Below are positions 63,309 through 64,000 of a stretch of 64,000 nt of DNA, piece after piece; the first letter of the stretch is position 1, and every line of letters starts with the position of its first letter. The position numbers and the translations under genes are program-made. The stretch is taken from assembly GCF_904063055.1 (NCBI RefSeq), contig NZ_CAJFCN010000003.1:372001-436000 (forward strand), in the 5' to 3' direction. Below the pieces are notes generated by a model that saw only the letters and a program-made list of their open reading frames with translations, was not told where the DNA came from and searched no databases. This DNA is from Pseudomonas paracarnis. Its GTDB lineage: Bacteria; Pseudomonadota; Gammaproteobacteria; Pseudomonadales; Pseudomonadaceae.

Positions 63309-64000
63309 TTACTCTGCATAGGCCCACGTCATTCGAAACGACGCCCCGCCCCACTCCGAATCCTGCACTTCCACCTGCCCGCCATGCCACTGGCTGACAC
63401 GCTTGACCAGCGCCAGGCCCAGGCCAAATCCGCCTGTGCGGCGGTCGCGGCTGGCGTCAAGGCGCAGGAAGGGTTCGAATATCTTGGTGCGACCCTCCAG
63501 CGGTACCCCCGGCCCATCGTCGTTGACCCGCACTTCGTAACCGCTGCCAAACTTGACCAGCGACACTTCCACGCGACGATCGGCATAACGAATCGCGTTG
63601 CGCAGCAGGTTGATCACGGCCCGCGCCATAAAGCGTGGCTCGATCTGGATAACGTCCACCTCGCAGGTGCGCAACGACAACTGCACCCCTTCTGCTTCGG
63701 CCTCCAGGGCCACGCTGCCGATCACACTGTCGAGCCAACTGTGGGCCTCGATTTGCTCGCGGGTGACCTGGGTAGCGCCTGGCTCAAGGCTGGCATAGGT
63801 CAACAGCTCGGAGACCATTTCTTCCAGTTCACCGAGGTCGGCGTACATGTCGTTGATCAACGCTCGGCTTTGCCGTGGGTCACTCTGCTGCCTGAGCTGG
63901 TCCAGCTCGAATGACAGCCGCGCAATCGGCGTGCGCAATTCGTGGGAGACCGCGTTGGTGAGTTCGCGCTGGTTGGCGATCAAACCTTCGATGCGCTCGG
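63309..64000 (-). CDS. parS: ParS-like sensor histidine kinase, C-terminal part only
   Basis: This is the last 230 or so residues of a two-component sensor kinase that continues beyond the right edge. The H-box is NAVSHELRTPIARLSFELDQL with its phosphorylated His. The N-box is FMARAVINLLRNAIRYADRR, the G1 box is NDDGPGVP and the G2 box is GGFGLGLALVKRV. It converges on mipA. Gene order suggests ParS, whose system in P. aeruginosa responds to polymyxins and raises lipid A modification and efflux. The family alone (RstB/PhoQ-like) would not prove this. Confidence 0.8.
   Translation of the reverse strand, partial: ERIEGLIANQRELTNAVSHELRTPIARLSFELDQLRQQSDPRQSRALINDMYADLGELEEMVSELLTYASLEPGATQVTREQIEAHSWLDSVIGSVALEAEAEGVQLSLRTCEVDVIQIEPRFMARAVINLLRNAIRYADRRVEVSLVKFGSGYEVRVNDDGPGVPLEGRTKIFEPFLRLDASRDRRTGGFGLGLALVKRVSQWHGGQVEVQDSEWGGASFRMTWAYAE

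Overview
The window reads as chromosomal DNA of a Pseudomonas of the fluorescens group. The evidence is a high-GC coding style, REP/REPIN repeats of the 'tgtgggagctggcttgcc' type between genes, a mexS/mexT and mexEF-oprN locus, the Pseudomonas itaconate operon with its TRAP transporter, efeUOB, Ku/LigD, and a mipB-mipA-parS neighbourhood. No rRNA, tRNA, CRISPR array, intact insertion sequence or intact prophage was seen. Family names come from protein motifs and recall; no database search was possible.

Left part (1-21.9 kb). The window opens inside a mexS-like oxidoreductase, divergent from a mexT-like LysR gene. In P. aeruginosa, mexT is followed directly by mexEF-oprN. Here mexE starts about 14 kb further on (15931). 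The space between holds a decayed tyrosine-recombinase C-terminus, a frameshifted small lipoprotein gene, an AraC-type regulator and a tight ten-gene + strand set: thioester-reductase-like protein, class III aminotransferase, SRPBCC protein, acyl-CoA-dehydrogenase-like flavoprotein, SDR, membrane fatty-acid desaturase, DUF3050 heme-oxygenase-like protein, then a dedicated HlyD/EmrB/TolC-type exporter. A LysR regulator and a small orphan protein gene follow. The set has no ketosynthase, NRPS module, carrier protein or acyl-activating ligase, so it looks like an unconventional biosynthetic cluster. It probably turns a borrowed acyl thioester into a modified, exported, possibly amine-containing lipid-like product. 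This is the strongest candidate for an undescribed system. Putative MexT boxes lie before mexS and before mexE.

Middle part (21.9-48.6 kb). An AraC regulator converges on oprN. A Fur-box-preceded efeU-efeO-efeB-efeM iron uptake operon follows, then pssA, a TetR/DUF1348 pair, a PQQ-type sugar dehydrogenase with a small secreted protein, the ku-ligD end-joining pair, lpxO and wzz (cell-surface lipid A and O-antigen functions), a lipocalin-like protein, a methyltransferase, two MFS transporters, a YbiT-like ABC-F ATPase, a secreted hydrolase, azoR with a divergent LysR gene, a MmcQ/YjbR protein, a DUF1294 protein and uppP. An orphan intrinsic terminator near 38.63 kb may end a small RNA.

Right part (48.8-64 kb). 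A Cache-domain chemoreceptor converges on the itaconate locus: a divergent LysR gene (itcR), then ich, an acyl-CoA dehydrogenase, MmgE/PrpD, ict, ccl and the TRAP transporter genes dctP, dctQ and dctM, all on the minus strand. Two near-identical 21-bp palindromes (GCGTTC-N9-GAACGC) sit before ich and before dctP, suggesting that one regulator controls both transcription units. The window ends with mipB (a beta-lactamase-fold lipoprotein whose nucleophile serine is glycine), mipA, and the C-terminal part of a convergent ParS-like sensor kinase.
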